Shown here: one piece after another, positions 11,200 to 19,472 of the stretch
How the letters are laid out: every line of letters starts with the position of its first letter
Numbering within the stretch: position 1 is the stretch's first letter
Made by a program: the position numbers and the translations under genes
The notes under the pieces: generated by a model
Databases searched by the model: none
Seen by the model: only the letters and a program-made list of their open reading frames with translations
Told to the model about the DNA's origin: nothing
Assembly (NCBI RefSeq): GCF_010119935.1
Contig: NZ_CP048209.1
Span: 2,483,001 to 2,547,000 of the forward strand
Origin: Paenibacillus lycopersici
GTDB lineage: Bacteria; Bacillota; Bacilli; Paenibacillales; Paenibacillaceae
DNA length: 64,000 nucleotides
Direction of reading: 5' to 3'

Positions 11200-11254
11200 A
11201 GGACCTTCGGCAAGTTCCGCCCCCATTTAAGGGGCGCGCTTGTGCGGAGGTTTT
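11200..11254 (+). terminator. Terminator-like structured RNA motif, copy 2
   Basis: ACCT (11203-11206) pairs with AGGT (11248-11251), GCAAG (11210-11214) with CTTGT (11239-11243), and the inner stem CGCCCC (11218-11223) with GGGGCG (11231-11236). A TTTTTC run follows. ACCTTCGGCAAGTTCC is identical to copy 1 at 6447-6508, while inner stem and loop differ. It lies 37 bases after the DUF4097 stop, so here it most likely terminates that operon. Confidence 0.75.
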
Positions 11255-11380
11255 TCTAATTTGCTTGGGACAAAGCTGCGCCGCAAGGATAGCATAGAAG
11301 GCTGTTATGAATCGTATGGAAGGGTCAAATATCTTGGACATTCGATCGTGGACGGCAATTTTCGGCAGGCACCTTATGTT

Positions 11381-11451
11381 AAATTCATTTAAAATTCATT
11401 TTGGGTGTAACCTTTTATTACGTTGCACCGTCTAAATTTTAGCATTATTAA
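11381..11451 (+). promoter_or_regulatory. Promoter with upstream 11-bp direct repeat (ABC operon)
   Basis: TTGCAC (11423-11428) and TATTAA (11446-11451) with a 17-base spacer make a good sigma-A promoter 33 bases before the ATPase gene. Upstream is an exact-period direct repeat, AAATTCATTTA then AAATTCATTTT (11381-11402), about one helical turn per unit, ending 20 bp before the -35 box. That arrangement resembles the tandem half-sites of OmpR/PhoB-type activators; no regulator gene is adjacent. The remaining 11255-11380 shows nothing. Confidence 0.6.
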
Positions 11452-11483
11452 CGTTTTCTCATGAAAGGGGGTTCGCAATCGGA

Positions 11484-12251
11484 ATGGGATGGCGGAGAAA
11501 CAGGAAAACCGCGGCGGAATCCGAAGCAATCGAAGTACATACGCAAGCGCAAGAAGCGGCAGCAACGGCCGTTGACCCTGCGAAGCCTCTGCTGGTCGTC
11601 GAAGGCGTGGAGCGAACGTTCCAGACCGGCGGTCAGCCGCTGCACGTGCTGAAAGGCATTCATATGGAACTGCTGCCCCGTCAGCTGGTCATGCTGCGCG
11701 GGCGCTCCGGCTCCGGCAAGACGACGCTGCTCAATATGATCGGCGGGCTGGATCAGCCGTCAAAGGGCACTATTTTTTTCCATGGCATGCCCTTTCACGA
11801 TATGAGCGACGATCAGCGGACGAAGGTCAGGCGCAAAGAGATCGGGTTTATTTTCCAGGCGTATGCCTTGATGCCGCTGCTGTCCGCTTACGAGAACGTG
11901 GAATTATCGCTTCGCATGGCCGGCGTGCCGGGCGGGGAATGGAAAGCGCGCGTCGAGCACTGTCTGGAGCTCGTCGGACTCGCCAAACGGATGCATCATC
12001 GTCCGTTCGAGCTGTCCGGCGGCGAACAACAGCGCGTGGCGATCGCCAAATCGATCGCGCACCGGCCGAGTCTGCTGCTGGCGGACGAACCGACGGCGGA
12101 GCTCGACTCGCAGATGGCCGCCCAGATTATGTCCGTGTTCCAAACGATTATTCGCACCGAGCAAGTGACGATTTGTATGACAACGCACGATCCCACGATT
12201 TTGGAGGTTGCCGATCATGTTTACGAAATGGTTGACGGGAAATTCATTTAA
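11484..12251 (+). CDS. MacB/LolD-type ABC transporter ATP-binding protein 1
   Basis: 255 residues. After a 35-residue hydrophilic N-terminal extension come Walker A GRSGSGKTT (about residue 73), the Q-loop FIFQAYALMP, the signature LSGGEQQR and Walker B LLLADEPTAELD, with switch His in TTHDP. This is the pattern of MacB/LolD/FtsE ATPases. AAAGGGGG lies 12 bases before the ATG. The 3' end overlaps the adaptor gene by 35 bases. First of five co-oriented genes with a second ATPase at 16207. Confidence 0.93.
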   Translation: MGWRRNRKTAAESEAIEVHTQAQEAAATAVDPAKPLLVVEGVERTFQTGGQPLHVLKGIHMELLPRQLVMLRGRSGSGKTTLLNMIGGLDQPSKGTIFFHGMPFHDMSDDQRTKVRRKEIGFIFQAYALMPLLSAYENVELSLRMAGVPGGEWKARVEHCLELVGLAKRMHHRPFELSGGEQQRVAIAKSIAHRPSLLLADEPTAELDSQMAAQIMSVFQTIIRTEQVTICMTTHDPTILEVADHVYEMVDGKFI

Positions 12252-13293
12252 GGCGGCCGCGGTCGTCGTCATCGGGGCTTCCCTGCTGACGTCCGCGGGC
12301 TGCTCGCTGCTGCCGAACGAGAACAACGAGGAGGTGCTGCCGGAGATCGCGCCGCCGCAAATCTCCAAGAAGCCGGAATACGAGGTCACGACGGCGACGC
12401 TGGAGACGAAGAAGACGGTTATCGGCAAAATGATTTCCACGCAGGAAGAAACGCTCTACTTCCAGCTCGACGGCAAGCGGCTCAAGGAGCTGAACGTGAA
12501 GATCGGGCAGAAGGTGACCGCCGGCCAGGTCATCGGGTCGCTCGACGTGGACGATATGAAGAAGCAGCTGCGTTCCGACAAGCTGCAATTCTCGAAGGAC
12601 GAACTGCAGATGAAGGACACGCTCCGCAAGAAGGACGAGATGGATCCGATCGACTTCGAGCTGGCGAAGATCGATTTCGAAGAGAAGCGCCAGAAGCTGA
12701 CGGATTCCCAGGAGGAAATCGACAAGGCGATCCTGACCGCGCCGTTCACCGGGACGGTCGTCAGCTTGAGCGTCTCCAAGGGCGATGCCGTCAAAGCGTA
12801 CGATCCGGTCTGCATCATCGCGAATACCGGGACGCTGACGGCTGCCGCGAAGATGACGCAGGATGAATTGGAAGGCGTGGCGATCGGCATGCCGGTCACG
12901 ATCAGCATCAATAACGCCGGCGATTTCACGGGCAAGGTGACGCAGCTGCCGGTCGCCTCGAACGATAGCAACAACGGGAACGGAGGCGGCAACGGCAACG
13001 GCGGCACGCAGCGTCCGGAACGTCCGGAAGACTTCCTGACGGTATCGCTGGATAAGCTGCCGAAGGGCGTAACGCGCGGAACGCCGCTCTCCATCTCCAT
13101 CATCATGGACCGCAAGGAGAACGCCATCGTCATCCCGCCTTCCGCGCTTCGTTCGATCGGCTCGCGTACGTACGTGCAGGTCGTCGACAGCGAAGGCAAG
13201 CGCGAGGTGGACGTGGAAGTCGGCCAGCAAACAGCGACGGAAGTGGAGATCCTCAAAGGGTTGACGCCGGGGCAGAAAGTCGTAGGTAAATAA
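12217..13293 (+). CDS. Efflux adaptor lipoprotein (HlyD/MacA-like)
   Basis: 358 residues, anchored at the outer face of the membrane. The signal peptide ends in the lipobox LTSAGC (Cys about residue 29). A barrel-sandwich pair surrounds a coiled-coil segment (about residues 115-165, rich in Lys/Glu), followed by a beta-barrel part and a Gly/Asn-rich loop (NNGNGGGNGNGG) near residue 255. A TTG nine bases upstream exists, but GGAGG at 12203-12207 is correctly spaced only for ATG 12217. The family links ABC or RND permeases to extracellular export. Confidence 0.9.
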   Translation: MFTKWLTGNSFKAAAVVVIGASLLTSAGCSLLPNENNEEVLPEIAPPQISKKPEYEVTTATLETKKTVIGKMISTQEETLYFQLDGKRLKELNVKIGQKVTAGQVIGSLDVDDMKKQLRSDKLQFSKDELQMKDTLRKKDEMDPIDFELAKIDFEEKRQKLTDSQEEIDKAILTAPFTGTVVSLSVSKGDAVKAYDPVCIIANTGTLTAAAKMTQDELEGVAIGMPVTISINNAGDFTGKVTQLPVASNDSNNGNGGGNGNGGTQRPERPEDFLTVSLDKLPKGVTRGTPLSISIIMDRKENAIVIPPSALRSIGSRTYVQVVDSEGKREVDVEVGQQTATEVEILKGLTPGQKVVGK

Positions 13294-13296
13294 CGT

Positions 13297-16200
13297 ATGG
13301 GGATGCCGCTATTTCGCTTTCTGTTCCGCAAAATGTGGAACACGCGGTGGATGACGCTCAGCTCGCTCGCCGGCTTGATCATCGCCGTCGCGTTCGCGAC
13401 GAGCATACCGATGTACGCGGACGGCGCCTTGAAGCGTGTCGTGGCCCAGACGCTCAAGGACGAGAGCGGCGGTTTGCCGGCAGGCTCGCTGCTGATGCGC
13501 TATCAGGAGTCATCGGGCAAGACGGATTTGAACGGCTTGAACGAGGTCGAGACGTATATCCGGGATAAAGTGCCGTCGCTGATCGGTTTTCCGTTCACGA
13601 CCTACAGCCAGAGCCTGGCGATCCGCAGCGGCGAGCTGACGCCGGTGGACCCGTCCAAGGTGGATGCCAGCCGCGCGCGCACGATGGCCATCGGCACGAT
13701 GGACGGACTGGATAAGAAGGCTGAGCTGACGCAAGGCCGCTGGTTCGCGGATGCCGTCGGCGACGACGATACCGTCGAAGCGGTCATGATGGAAGAGGCG
13801 ATGTACCGCAGCGATATTCATATCGGCGACGTGTTCGAGTATCCCATCTTCGGGGGACTCAACATTACGCTGCATGTCAAAATCGTCGGCGCCTACAAGC
13901 CGCTGAAGGACACCGATCCGTTCTGGTACCAAGGCATGGAGAGCCTGATGAACTCGCTGACCATCGGCGACAAGGCGTTCCATCAGGGACTGCTGAAGGA
14001 TCGGGGGATCCCGGTTCATAATGCCAGCTGGTACTATGCCTTCGATTTGAAGGACATCAAGACGAGCCAGCTCGCGTCCTTATCTAGCACGCTGGAGCGT
14101 CTCAACATCGATCTCTTCCAGCGACTGAAAGAAACGCGCGTGGATATTTCGTTCGCCAAGCTGCTGGGCGAATTCAAGAAACAGAGCCTGCAGCTGCAGA
14201 TGCTGCTCTTCACGCTGGCGGCGCCGATGCTGGCGATGGTGTTCTACTTCATCGCGATGAACGCGCGCCAGTCGCTCGACAAGCAGCGCAACGATATCGC
14301 CGTATTCCGAAGCCGGGGCGCGGGAACGAGGCAGATCATCGGCATTTATTTGCTCGAAGGGCTGCTGCTCGGCGTCGCGGCGATGTGCGCGGGTCCGTTC
14401 CTGGGCTGGTTCATGGCCAAGAGCATCGGGTCCGCGAACGGCTTCCTGGAATTCGTCAACCGCAAATCGATTCCCGTCGGATTCACGACCGATGCGGTGC
14501 TGGCGGGCGTAGGCGCGATCGTGCTCGCGGTGCTGGCGACGGTGGTTCCGGCCGTTATGTACGCGAAGGCGTCGATCGTCGACTACAAGAAGCAGCTCGC
14601 GCGTTCCGACCGCAAGCCGTTCTGGCAGCGCTGGTACGGCGACGTGCTGCTGCTCGGCGTTGCCGGGTACGGCTGGTACCTGTTCAACGAACGGCAGATG
14701 ATCTCGATCAAGAGCAATCTGACGACCGACCAACTGGACGTGCAGCCGTTCCTCTTCTTCGTGCCGGCGCTCGCGATCTTCGCGATGGGACTGTTCTTCC
14801 TGCGGATCTTCCCGTGGCTGCTGAAGCTGTTCAACTGGATCGGCAAACGGATGCTTCCGGTGCCGCTGTACTTGACGCTGACCCAGCTGTCGCGCTCGTC
14901 GAAAGGGTACTATCCGCTCATGATCCTGTTGATTCTGACGCTCGGGCTCGGCGTCTATAACGCTTCCGCCGCACGCACGATCGATTTGAACTCGACGGAA
15001 CGCACCTTATATAAATACGGGACGGACGTCGTCGTTCAGACCGTATGGGAAGGCAGAACCGAGCTGGTCAACACGGGCGGCGGCGGATCCGGCGGCGAGA
15101 ACGGCGGCGGCAACGGCGGTTCCGGTAACGGCGGAAGCGGCGGCAATGGCGGCAACGGCGGATCTGGCGGCGGTGGAGGCGGCAACATCGTTCCGACGCG
15201 CGTCAATTACAGCGAACCGCCGTTTGAGATTTTCCGCAAGCTGGACGGCGTCGAAGCCGCGGCGCGCGTGCTGCAGACCAAGGCGAACATCGTCGTCTCC
15301 GGCCGCTCGATCGGCCAGGGCAACCTGATGGGCATCGACAACGTCGATTTCTCCAAAGTCGCCTGGTACCGCAACGACCTGTATCCGGTCCATCCGTTCT
15401 ATTATTTGAAGAATCTCGGTTTATACGAAGAAGCGGCAATCATTCCTTCCAATGTTGCGGAGAAATATCAACTGAAGCTCGGGGACCGCGTAACGGCCGG
15501 GCTGCAGGACGGCGTCATCGAATTCGCGATCGTCGGCATCGTTCCTTATTGGCCGGCGCAATATCCGGACGATGCGCCGTTCATCATCGCGAATCTGGAC
15601 TATATCTATGATCAGGTGCCGCTCATACCGTACGAGGTATGGCTGAAGATGAAGCCTGGCGCCTTGACCGCGCCGATCATGAAGCAGCTGGAAGACAGCG
15701 GTATCGAGCTGGCGGACGTGAAGGACGTCAGGATCGAGCTGGCCGCGCAGGCGAAGCACCCGACGCGGGGCGGCGTATTCGGCATACTGAGTCTCGGCTT
15801 CCTGGTGTCGATCATCATATCGCTCACGGGGTACATCCTGTTCTGGTTCTTCAATTTGTCCGGACGGATCGTGCAGTTCGGCGTCCTGCGGGCGATGGGG
15901 CTCTCGCGCAGGCAGCTGACGGGCATGCTGCTGCTGGAGCAAGTGTTCACGGCGGGCTTATCGATCGGCCTCGGCATCATGATCGGCAAAATCGCGAGTC
16001 TCTTGTTCCTGCCGTTCCTGCAAACGACGGAGAACGTCGCGAATTCCGTACCGCCGTTCCGGGTTGTCTTCGATGCCAAAGACACTACGCAGCTCTATAT
16101 CGTCGTGGCATGCATGATGCTGATGGGCGCGTTGCTGCTGCTGGCGCATATCCGCAGGCTGCGCGTGCACCAGGCCGTCAAGATGGGGGAGGAACGCTAA
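13297..16200 (+). CDS. Large FtsX-like ABC permease
   Basis: 967 residues, much larger than a single MacB permease (about 650). It has an N-terminal membrane anchor, a long extracytoplasmic domain (about 30-295), an FtsX membrane block (LQMLLFTLAAPMLAMVFYFI, GLLLGVAAMCAGPFLGWFM, AVLAGVGAIVLAVLATVVPA), two more segments, a second extracytoplasmic part and a final FtsX block (GILSLGFLVSIIISLTGYIL, FTAGLSIGLGIMIGKIASLL). It is thus a tandem ten-segment permease of the type with two FtsX domains. A Gly/Asn-rich low-complexity linker of about 40 residues lies near residue 590-630. It starts 3 bases after the adaptor stop. Confidence 0.9.
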   Translation: MGMPLFRFLFRKMWNTRWMTLSSLAGLIIAVAFATSIPMYADGALKRVVAQTLKDESGGLPAGSLLMRYQESSGKTDLNGLNEVETYIRDKVPSLIGFPFTTYSQSLAIRSGELTPVDPSKVDASRARTMAIGTMDGLDKKAELTQGRWFADAVGDDDTVEAVMMEEAMYRSDIHIGDVFEYPIFGGLNITLHVKIVGAYKPLKDTDPFWYQGMESLMNSLTIGDKAFHQGLLKDRGIPVHNASWYYAFDLKDIKTSQLASLSSTLERLNIDLFQRLKETRVDISFAKLLGEFKKQSLQLQMLLFTLAAPMLAMVFYFIAMNARQSLDKQRNDIAVFRSRGAGTRQIIGIYLLEGLLLGVAAMCAGPFLGWFMAKSIGSANGFLEFVNRKSIPVGFTTDAVLAGVGAIVLAVLATVVPAVMYAKASIVDYKKQLARSDRKPFWQRWYGDVLLLGVAGYGWYLFNERQMISIKSNLTTDQLDVQPFLFFVPALAIFAMGLFFLRIFPWLLKLFNWIGKRMLPVPLYLTLTQLSRSSKGYYPLMILLILTLGLGVYNASAARTIDLNSTERTLYKYGTDVVVQTVWEGRTELVNTGGGGSGGENGGGNGGSGNGGSGGNGGNGGSGGGGGGNIVPTRVNYSEPPFEIFRKLDGVEAAARVLQTKANIVVSGRSIGQGNLMGIDNVDFSKVAWYRNDLYPVHPFYYLKNLGLYEEAAIIPSNVAEKYQLKLGDRVTAGLQDGVIEFAIVGIVPYWPAQYPDDAPFIIANLDYIYDQVPLIPYEVWLKMKPGALTAPIMKQLEDSGIELADVKDVRIELAAQAKHPTRGGVFGILSLGFLVSIIISLTGYILFWFFNLSGRIVQFGVLRAMGLSRRQLTGMLLLEQVFTAGLSIGLGIMIGKIASLLFLPFLQTTENVANSVPPFRVVFDAKDTTQLYIVVACMMLMGALLLLAHIRRLRVHQAVKMGEER

Positions 16201-16206
16201 TCCGTT

Positions 16207-17079
16207 ATGATTACATGCGAAGGCTTGGTCAAAATTTACAAATCCGACGAGCTTGAGGTCGTCGCCCTGCAAGGACTCAATCTCCACGTGAGCGAAGGGG
16301 AAATGATGGCGATCATCGGCAACAGCGGAAGCGGGAAGTCGACGCTGCTCAATATTTTGGGCGGCCTCGACCGTCCTTCCGCGGGGAGCGTCGGCGTCGG
16401 ACCTTGGGATCTGCTCAAAATCTCCGACGAACAGCTCGTCTCCTACAAACGCGATACGGTCGGCTTCATCTGGCAAAACAATGCGCGCAACCTGCTGCCG
16501 TACCTGACGGCGCTGGAGAACGTCGAAATGCCGATGATGTTCTCCTCCAAGCTGGACCGCGCCTATGCGAAGCAGCTGCTGGAATGGGTCGGCTTGAAAG
16601 ACCGGATGCACAACAAGCTGCATCAGTTGTCCGGGGGCGAACAGCAGCGCGTCGCGATCGCGATCTCGTTGTCGAACCGGCCGAAGCTGCTGCTCGCCGA
16701 CGAACCGACGGGATCGGTCGACACGCGGACATCGGACCTGATCATGGATATATTCCGCAGGCTCAACCGCGAGCTGGGCATCACGATCGTCATCGTCACG
16801 CACGATCTGTCGCTGGCGTCCAAGGTGGATCGCGTCGTGGCGATCCGCGACGGCTTGACGAGCACCGAGTTTATTAAGCGGAATCCGAATCTGGACGACG
16901 ACTTCGAGGCGGGCGCCTCGCAAGGGAACGTTCATGAGGAGTACGTCGTGGTCGACCGCGTCGGCAGGCTGCAAATCCCGAAAGCCTACCTGAGCGCGCT
17001 GCAAATTACAGATAAAGCATCGATGGAATTTGACGGCGAGCGAATTATCATATCGCCGCCTAAATCATTGGAGGGGTAA
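16207..17079 (+). CDS. MacB/LolD-type ABC ATP-binding protein 2 with AbrB-like C-terminal tail
   Basis: 290 residues. Walker A GNSGSGKST, signature LSGGEQQR, Walker B LLLADEPTGSVD and switch His in VTHDLSL fill residues 1-215. The rest is not part of the ATPase fold: after an acidic linker the sequence VDRVGRLQIPKAYLSAL then ITDKASMEFDGERIIISPP looks like a swapped-hairpin AbrB/SpoVT-type module. The gene shares the operon with another ATPase and one permease, so the transporter may be a heterodimeric ATPase complex. GGGGAGGAACG precedes the ATG. Confidence 0.9.
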   Translation: MITCEGLVKIYKSDELEVVALQGLNLHVSEGEMMAIIGNSGSGKSTLLNILGGLDRPSAGSVGVGPWDLLKISDEQLVSYKRDTVGFIWQNNARNLLPYLTALENVEMPMMFSSKLDRAYAKQLLEWVGLKDRMHNKLHQLSGGEQQRVAIAISLSNRPKLLLADEPTGSVDTRTSDLIMDIFRRLNRELGITIVIVTHDLSLASKVDRVVAIRDGLTSTEFIKRNPNLDDDFEAGASQGNVHEEYVVVDRVGRLQIPKAYLSALQITDKASMEFDGERIIISPPKSLEG

Positions 17080-17084
17080 ACGAA

Positions 17085-18632
17085 ATGTTGCAAAAGGGGA
17101 ACAACAACTTGAACGTATTGTCGCGAGGGAAGGTCGTTCTGAAGGCGTCGTCGCTGGCGTTGACATCCGCGCTGCTCGTGTCCGGCCTGTCGGCATGCAG
17201 CAAAGGAAGCGAGAGCGACGCCAAGCAGCATGTGCTGCGGATCGGTTTCATGTATTCCGACTCGTATAACGAACAATATTTGAGGCAGCAGTTTACGGAC
17301 GGCTACGAGCTGCTCCACCCGAATGTCGATATCGAGATCGTATCGGCGATGCAGACCCAGAACTACGCGGAGCCCGACCCTAACAAGAAGCAGCCGGATC
17401 CGTACGAGAATATGAAAGAAATGCTGAACGGCAGCAATCCGGTCGACGTCGTGATCGTGGATTCGCCTTATTTCCGCAAACTGATTCAAGACAACATGCT
17501 GACGAAGCTCGATACGCTCATCCAAGACAACAAATTCGATATCGAGGATTTCGTGCCTTCCGTCATCGACGGCATCAAGGAAGCCGGCGAGGGCTCGATA
17601 TACGGGCTGACGCCGACCTTCAACGCCTCGGCGCTGTTCTATAACAAGAAGCTGTTCGCCGATCAAGGCGTCGAAGTGCCGAAGGACGGCATGCAGTGGT
17701 CGGACGTGTTCACGCTGGCGCAGCGGGTTGCCAAGGGCGACGGCAAGGAGCGGAAGTTCGGGCTCGCCATCAATCGCTGGAGCGATCCGTATTCCGATAT
17801 GATGACCTATTCGGCACCGCTGCAGCTTCGCATGTTCGATAAGAACGCGGAGAAGATGACCGTCAACACGGCCCAATGGAAGAAAGTATGGACGGATATT
17901 TCGAACTTGTATCAGCAGAAGCTCGTGCCGACGCAAGAGGATTACAATATGACCAACGATGCGATGAACGGCAAGCAGGTGTACAATCCGTTCCAGGGCG
18001 ACTTGTTCATCAGCGGGCGCATCGCCATGATGGTGGCCGGCTACGACTACGTGACGCAGCTTTCCCAAGTGAAGGACGCGGCGGCCCAGAATTCGAAGAT
18101 CACCAATGTCGACTGGGACGTCGTGACGATGCCTACGTTCGCGGAATCGCCGGATGTCGGCGGCAACGTTTATTTGAACAACCTGATGGCCATCAATGCC
18201 AAAGCGCAGAACAGCGAAGACGCATGGGATTTCATCGCGTTCAACAACGGCAAGGACTGGGCGAAGCTGAAGTCCCGCAGCACGTATGAATTGGTGGCGC
18301 GCAAGTCGTTCCTGAAGCCGAAGGACGGCATGAACTACAACATGGCGGCGTTCTACTCGCTGAAGCCGGCTCCGGGTCAAGATCCAGCCATCGACAAGCT
18401 GTATCAAGAGAAGCCGAATCTGTACCAAGTGCAGCAATATGCGCCGCAATTGTTCCAGGAGGTCGTTCAGAAGAAGAAATCCGTCGACCAGGCGCTGCAA
18501 GAGTGGGAAACCAAAGGCAATGTCCTGCTGCAGAAGATCAAGACGAATCCAACCGGACCGCTTGACGGCACGGACGGCAGCGTCGGCGTCAGCGGAGGCG
18601 GAGCCGTCGTCGAAGTGAAGCCGGCCGGTTAA
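17085..18632 (+). CDS. Extracellular solute-binding lipoprotein (family 1-like)
   Basis: 515 residues. Signal peptide with lipobox LSAC (Cys about residue 39), then the two-lobed sugar-type binding-protein fold (ALFYNKKLFADQGVEVPK near 185; SGRIAMMVAGYDY near 310). The C-terminus ends in a Gly/Val-rich tail. GGAGGGG sits 6 bases before the ATG, only 5 bases after the ATPase stop, so it belongs to the operon. Such proteins normally feed importers, so its place behind MacB-type genes is unusual. Substrate unknown. Confidence 0.85.
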   Translation: MLQKGNNNLNVLSRGKVVLKASSLALTSALLVSGLSACSKGSESDAKQHVLRIGFMYSDSYNEQYLRQQFTDGYELLHPNVDIEIVSAMQTQNYAEPDPNKKQPDPYENMKEMLNGSNPVDVVIVDSPYFRKLIQDNMLTKLDTLIQDNKFDIEDFVPSVIDGIKEAGEGSIYGLTPTFNASALFYNKKLFADQGVEVPKDGMQWSDVFTLAQRVAKGDGKERKFGLAINRWSDPYSDMMTYSAPLQLRMFDKNAEKMTVNTAQWKKVWTDISNLYQQKLVPTQEDYNMTNDAMNGKQVYNPFQGDLFISGRIAMMVAGYDYVTQLSQVKDAAAQNSKITNVDWDVVTMPTFAESPDVGGNVYLNNLMAINAKAQNSEDAWDFIAFNNGKDWAKLKSRSTYELVARKSFLKPKDGMNYNMAAFYSLKPAPGQDPAIDKLYQEKPNLYQVQQYAPQLFQEVVQKKKSVDQALQEWETKGNVLLQKIKTNPTGPLDGTDGSVGVSGGGAVVEVKPAG

Positions 18633-18669
18633 CCTTTTCGGTACGGGGTAGAGGGGCAGACCATAATTG

Positions 18670-18701
18670 AAAGCAGCTGCGCAGACGTGCAGCTGCTTTT
18701 T
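18670..18701 (+). terminator. Rho-independent terminator of the five-gene ABC operon
   Basis: AAGCAGCTGC (18671-18680) pairs with GCAGCTGCTT (18689-18698), and a T-run follows. It lies 38 bases after the binding-protein stop. Confidence 0.9.
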
Positions 18702-18853
18702 CGTCGTGAGCGGGCAGCGCTGGGAGCAGCGCCTCGGGCGAAGATGATGACAATGACGCTTGCGTACGATAAACGCTGACGCTGGGTCGCATGCTTATTT
18801 ATGCCGGAAATGGGTATCCTAAGCTCGACACCGCGATGAAAGGGGCTGCGATC

Positions 18854-19018
18854 ATGAAATGGGTATATTGGGGACGCTTGTACGAAACCAAATTTCAAGC
18901 GGGCTGCCTGGTCAGACGCATGGAGAACGATTGGTGGGTGTACGGCTACGATTGCCCGCAGGAAATTGAAGTGTTCCGTTCGCGCACGGGCAAGTTTGGC
19001 GTACGATTCCTCCCGTAG
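18854..19018 (+). CDS. Small hypothetical protein, 54 aa
   Basis: Not recognised. AAAGGGG lies 8 bases before ATG 18854, which is preferred over in-frame ATGs at 18791 and 18836. The 54 residues are aromatic-rich (WVYWGRLYETKF, NDWWVYGYD), with two Cys and no membrane segment, and look like a small beta-rich cytosolic domain. Confidence 0.6.
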   Translation: MKWVYWGRLYETKFQAGCLVRRMENDWWVYGYDCPQEIEVFRSRTGKFGVRFLP

Positions 19019-19100
19019 CAGAATATGCTTGACTTATTGTTAATTATTATAGTATATTAATCTCTGTCGCCATTGAATGTTTTGCTGTGATTGGTGTTAT

Positions 19101-19177
19101 CGCGGGGTGGAGCAGCTCGGTAGCTCGTCGGGCTCATAACCCGAAGGCCGCAGGTTCAAATCCTGCCCCCGCAACCA
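19101..19177 (+). tRNA. tRNA-fMet (CAT), initiator
   Basis: 77 bases with encoded CCA. Acceptor CGCGGGG / CCCCGCA has the C1-A72 mismatch that marks the initiator. The anticodon CAT lies in loop CTCATAA between GGG and CCC pairs. First of three adjacent tRNA genes. Confidence 0.95.
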
Positions 19178-19199
19178 AACCTTACGATAACTATCGCAA

Positions 19200-19276
19200 G
19201 GGCCCTTAGCTCAGTTGGTTAGAGCGGTCGGCTCATAACCGATTGGTCGGGGGTTCGAGTCCCTCAGGGCCCACCA
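19200..19276 (+). tRNA. tRNA with CAT anticodon, probably tRNA-Ile2 (lysidine type)
   Basis: 77 bases with encoded CCA and acceptor GGGCCCT / AGGGCCC. The anticodon is CAT. The D-arm TTAGCTCAGTTGGTTAGAGC and the CGGCTCATAACCG anticodon arm resemble bacterial tRNA-Ile(CAU), whose C34 is modified by TilS, more than elongator tRNA-Met. Identity by similarity only. Confidence 0.85.
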
Positions 19277-19297
19277 TTCCACAATACATCCTTTCAT

Positions 19298-19383
19298 GCC
19301 GGGGTGGCGGAACTGGCAGACGCACAGGACTTAAAATCCTGCGGTGGGTGACCACCGTACGGGTTCGATTCCCGTCCTCGGCA
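19298..19383 (+). tRNA. tRNA-Leu (TAA), CCA not encoded in phase
   Basis: Class II tRNA with a long variable arm (GGTGGGTGACCACC). The anticodon TAA lies in loop CTTAAAA. Acceptor GCCGGGG / CCTCGGC is followed by discriminator A and then TCCA, so a T separates the discriminator from CCA. The CCA end must be made by nucleotidyltransferase. Confidence 0.93.
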
Positions 19384-19392
19384 TCCAACAAG

Positions 19393-19419
19393 AAACCTTG
19401 ATGAATCAAGGTTTTTTTA
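19393..19419 (+). terminator. Terminator of the tRNA cluster
   Basis: A 9-bp stem, AAACCTTGA / TCAAGGTTT, with a TGAA loop runs into seven T. It starts 9 bases after the tRNA-Leu. Confidence 0.93.
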
Positions 19420-19472
19420 TTTATGAGCCATTCGCAAAATCGTACATATTCGCTTGATCCTGTGTATCTATG

